This document shows, one piece after another, positions 63,939 to 64,000 of a stretch of DNA of 64,000 bases. The stretch's first letter is position 1. The number at the start of each line of letters is the position of its first letter. The notes under the pieces are model-generated. The model was not told where the DNA came from. It saw only the letters and a program-made list of their open reading frames with translations, and did no database searches. A program made the translations under genes and the position numbers. Location of the stretch: contig NZ_LMUD01000002.1 of NCBI RefSeq assembly GCF_009766095.1, positions 432,877-496,876 of the forward strand, written 5' to 3'. The DNA is from Granulicella sp. S190. GTDB lineage: Bacteria > Acidobacteriota > Terriglobia > Terriglobales > Acidobacteriaceae.

Positions 63939-64000
63939 ATGCCTGAACTGATAGGGGAATCTGTGGGTCGGTCGTGGATTGGCGGGTGGGGCGGAGGTGA
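63939..64000 (+). CDS. Start of an unidentified gene, cut by the window end
   Basis: An ATG with AAGGAG 8 nt upstream opens a frame of 20 complete codons beginning MPELIGESVGRSWIGGWGGG and continuing past the window. It lies about 100 nt downstream of the putative promoter. Too little is visible to name it. Confidence 0.6.
   Translation, partial: MPELIGESVGRSWIGGWGGG

Overview
The window looks like a chromosomal segment of a soil Acidobacteriota of the Terriglobia/Acidobacteriaceae type (Edaphobacter, Granulicella or Terriglobus-like). This is inferred from gene content, not from a marker gene. The signs are moderately high GC, Oar-like TonB receptors with N-terminal carboxypeptidase-regulatory domains, many CRTAC1 (FG-GAP/UnbV) proteins paired with TPR proteins, a giant NHL/Ig-like cell-surface protein, a YXWGXW-repeat protein and acidobacterial-style interspersed hairpin repeats. 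No rRNA, tRNA, CRISPR array, transposase or phage gene was recognised.

Layout. (1) 1-4.6 kb: a truncated zinc-ribbon membrane protein, a LytTR response regulator and small secreted or hypothetical genes (BON-domain protein, small beta-barrel, Mpo1-like). (2) 4.9-12.2 kb: a 2222-residue NHL plus 15x Ig-like secreted protein, translationally coupled to a small outer-membrane beta-barrel. (3) 12.3-26.4 kb, all on the minus strand: locus A. It holds a small secreted protein, a TPR protein, three CRTAC1 proteins (one Tat-exported, two Sec), a monoheme cytochrome c, a beta-propeller sensor kinase with a NarL-type regulator, a second small secreted protein resembling the first, and a secreted GH130-like enzyme. 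(4) 26.5-39.6 kb: sugar locus with an (alpha/alpha)6 glucosidase, an aldo/keto reductase, two tandem GH13 enzymes, a GntR-LacI hybrid repressor and an Oar-like receptor ending in a strong terminator. (5) 39.7-49.5 kb, plus strand: locus B. It holds a TPR protein, a seven-heme cytochrome-TPR fusion, a one-cysteine redoxin, a cytochrome c/PHM-like copper monooxygenase/TPR fusion, another TPR protein and a Tat-exported CRTAC1 protein. (6) 49.5-60.8 kb: amino-sugar locus with a GH2 exo-glucosaminidase-like enzyme, a LacI regulator, a TPR protein, an Oar-like receptor and a GH20 hexosaminidase. A 19-bp motif is shared by the two divergent transcription units. (7) 60.8-64 kb: two small genes bracketed by an inverted repeat, a relic SnoaL-like gene, a YXWGXW protein with a Gln-rich tail, REP-like hairpins and the start of a further gene.

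How the genes may fit together. Regions 4 and 6 read as carbohydrate-capture loci: an outer-membrane receptor, periplasmic glycosidases and a sugar-sensing repressor. The most unusual content is loci A and B. They share a TPR plus Tat-CRTAC1 gene pair, and B adds a complete extracytoplasmic redox set (seven hemes, redoxin, heme/copper monooxygenase) in tightly packed genes. I infer an envelope redox or protein-modification system of unknown substrate; the sequence does not show what it acts on.
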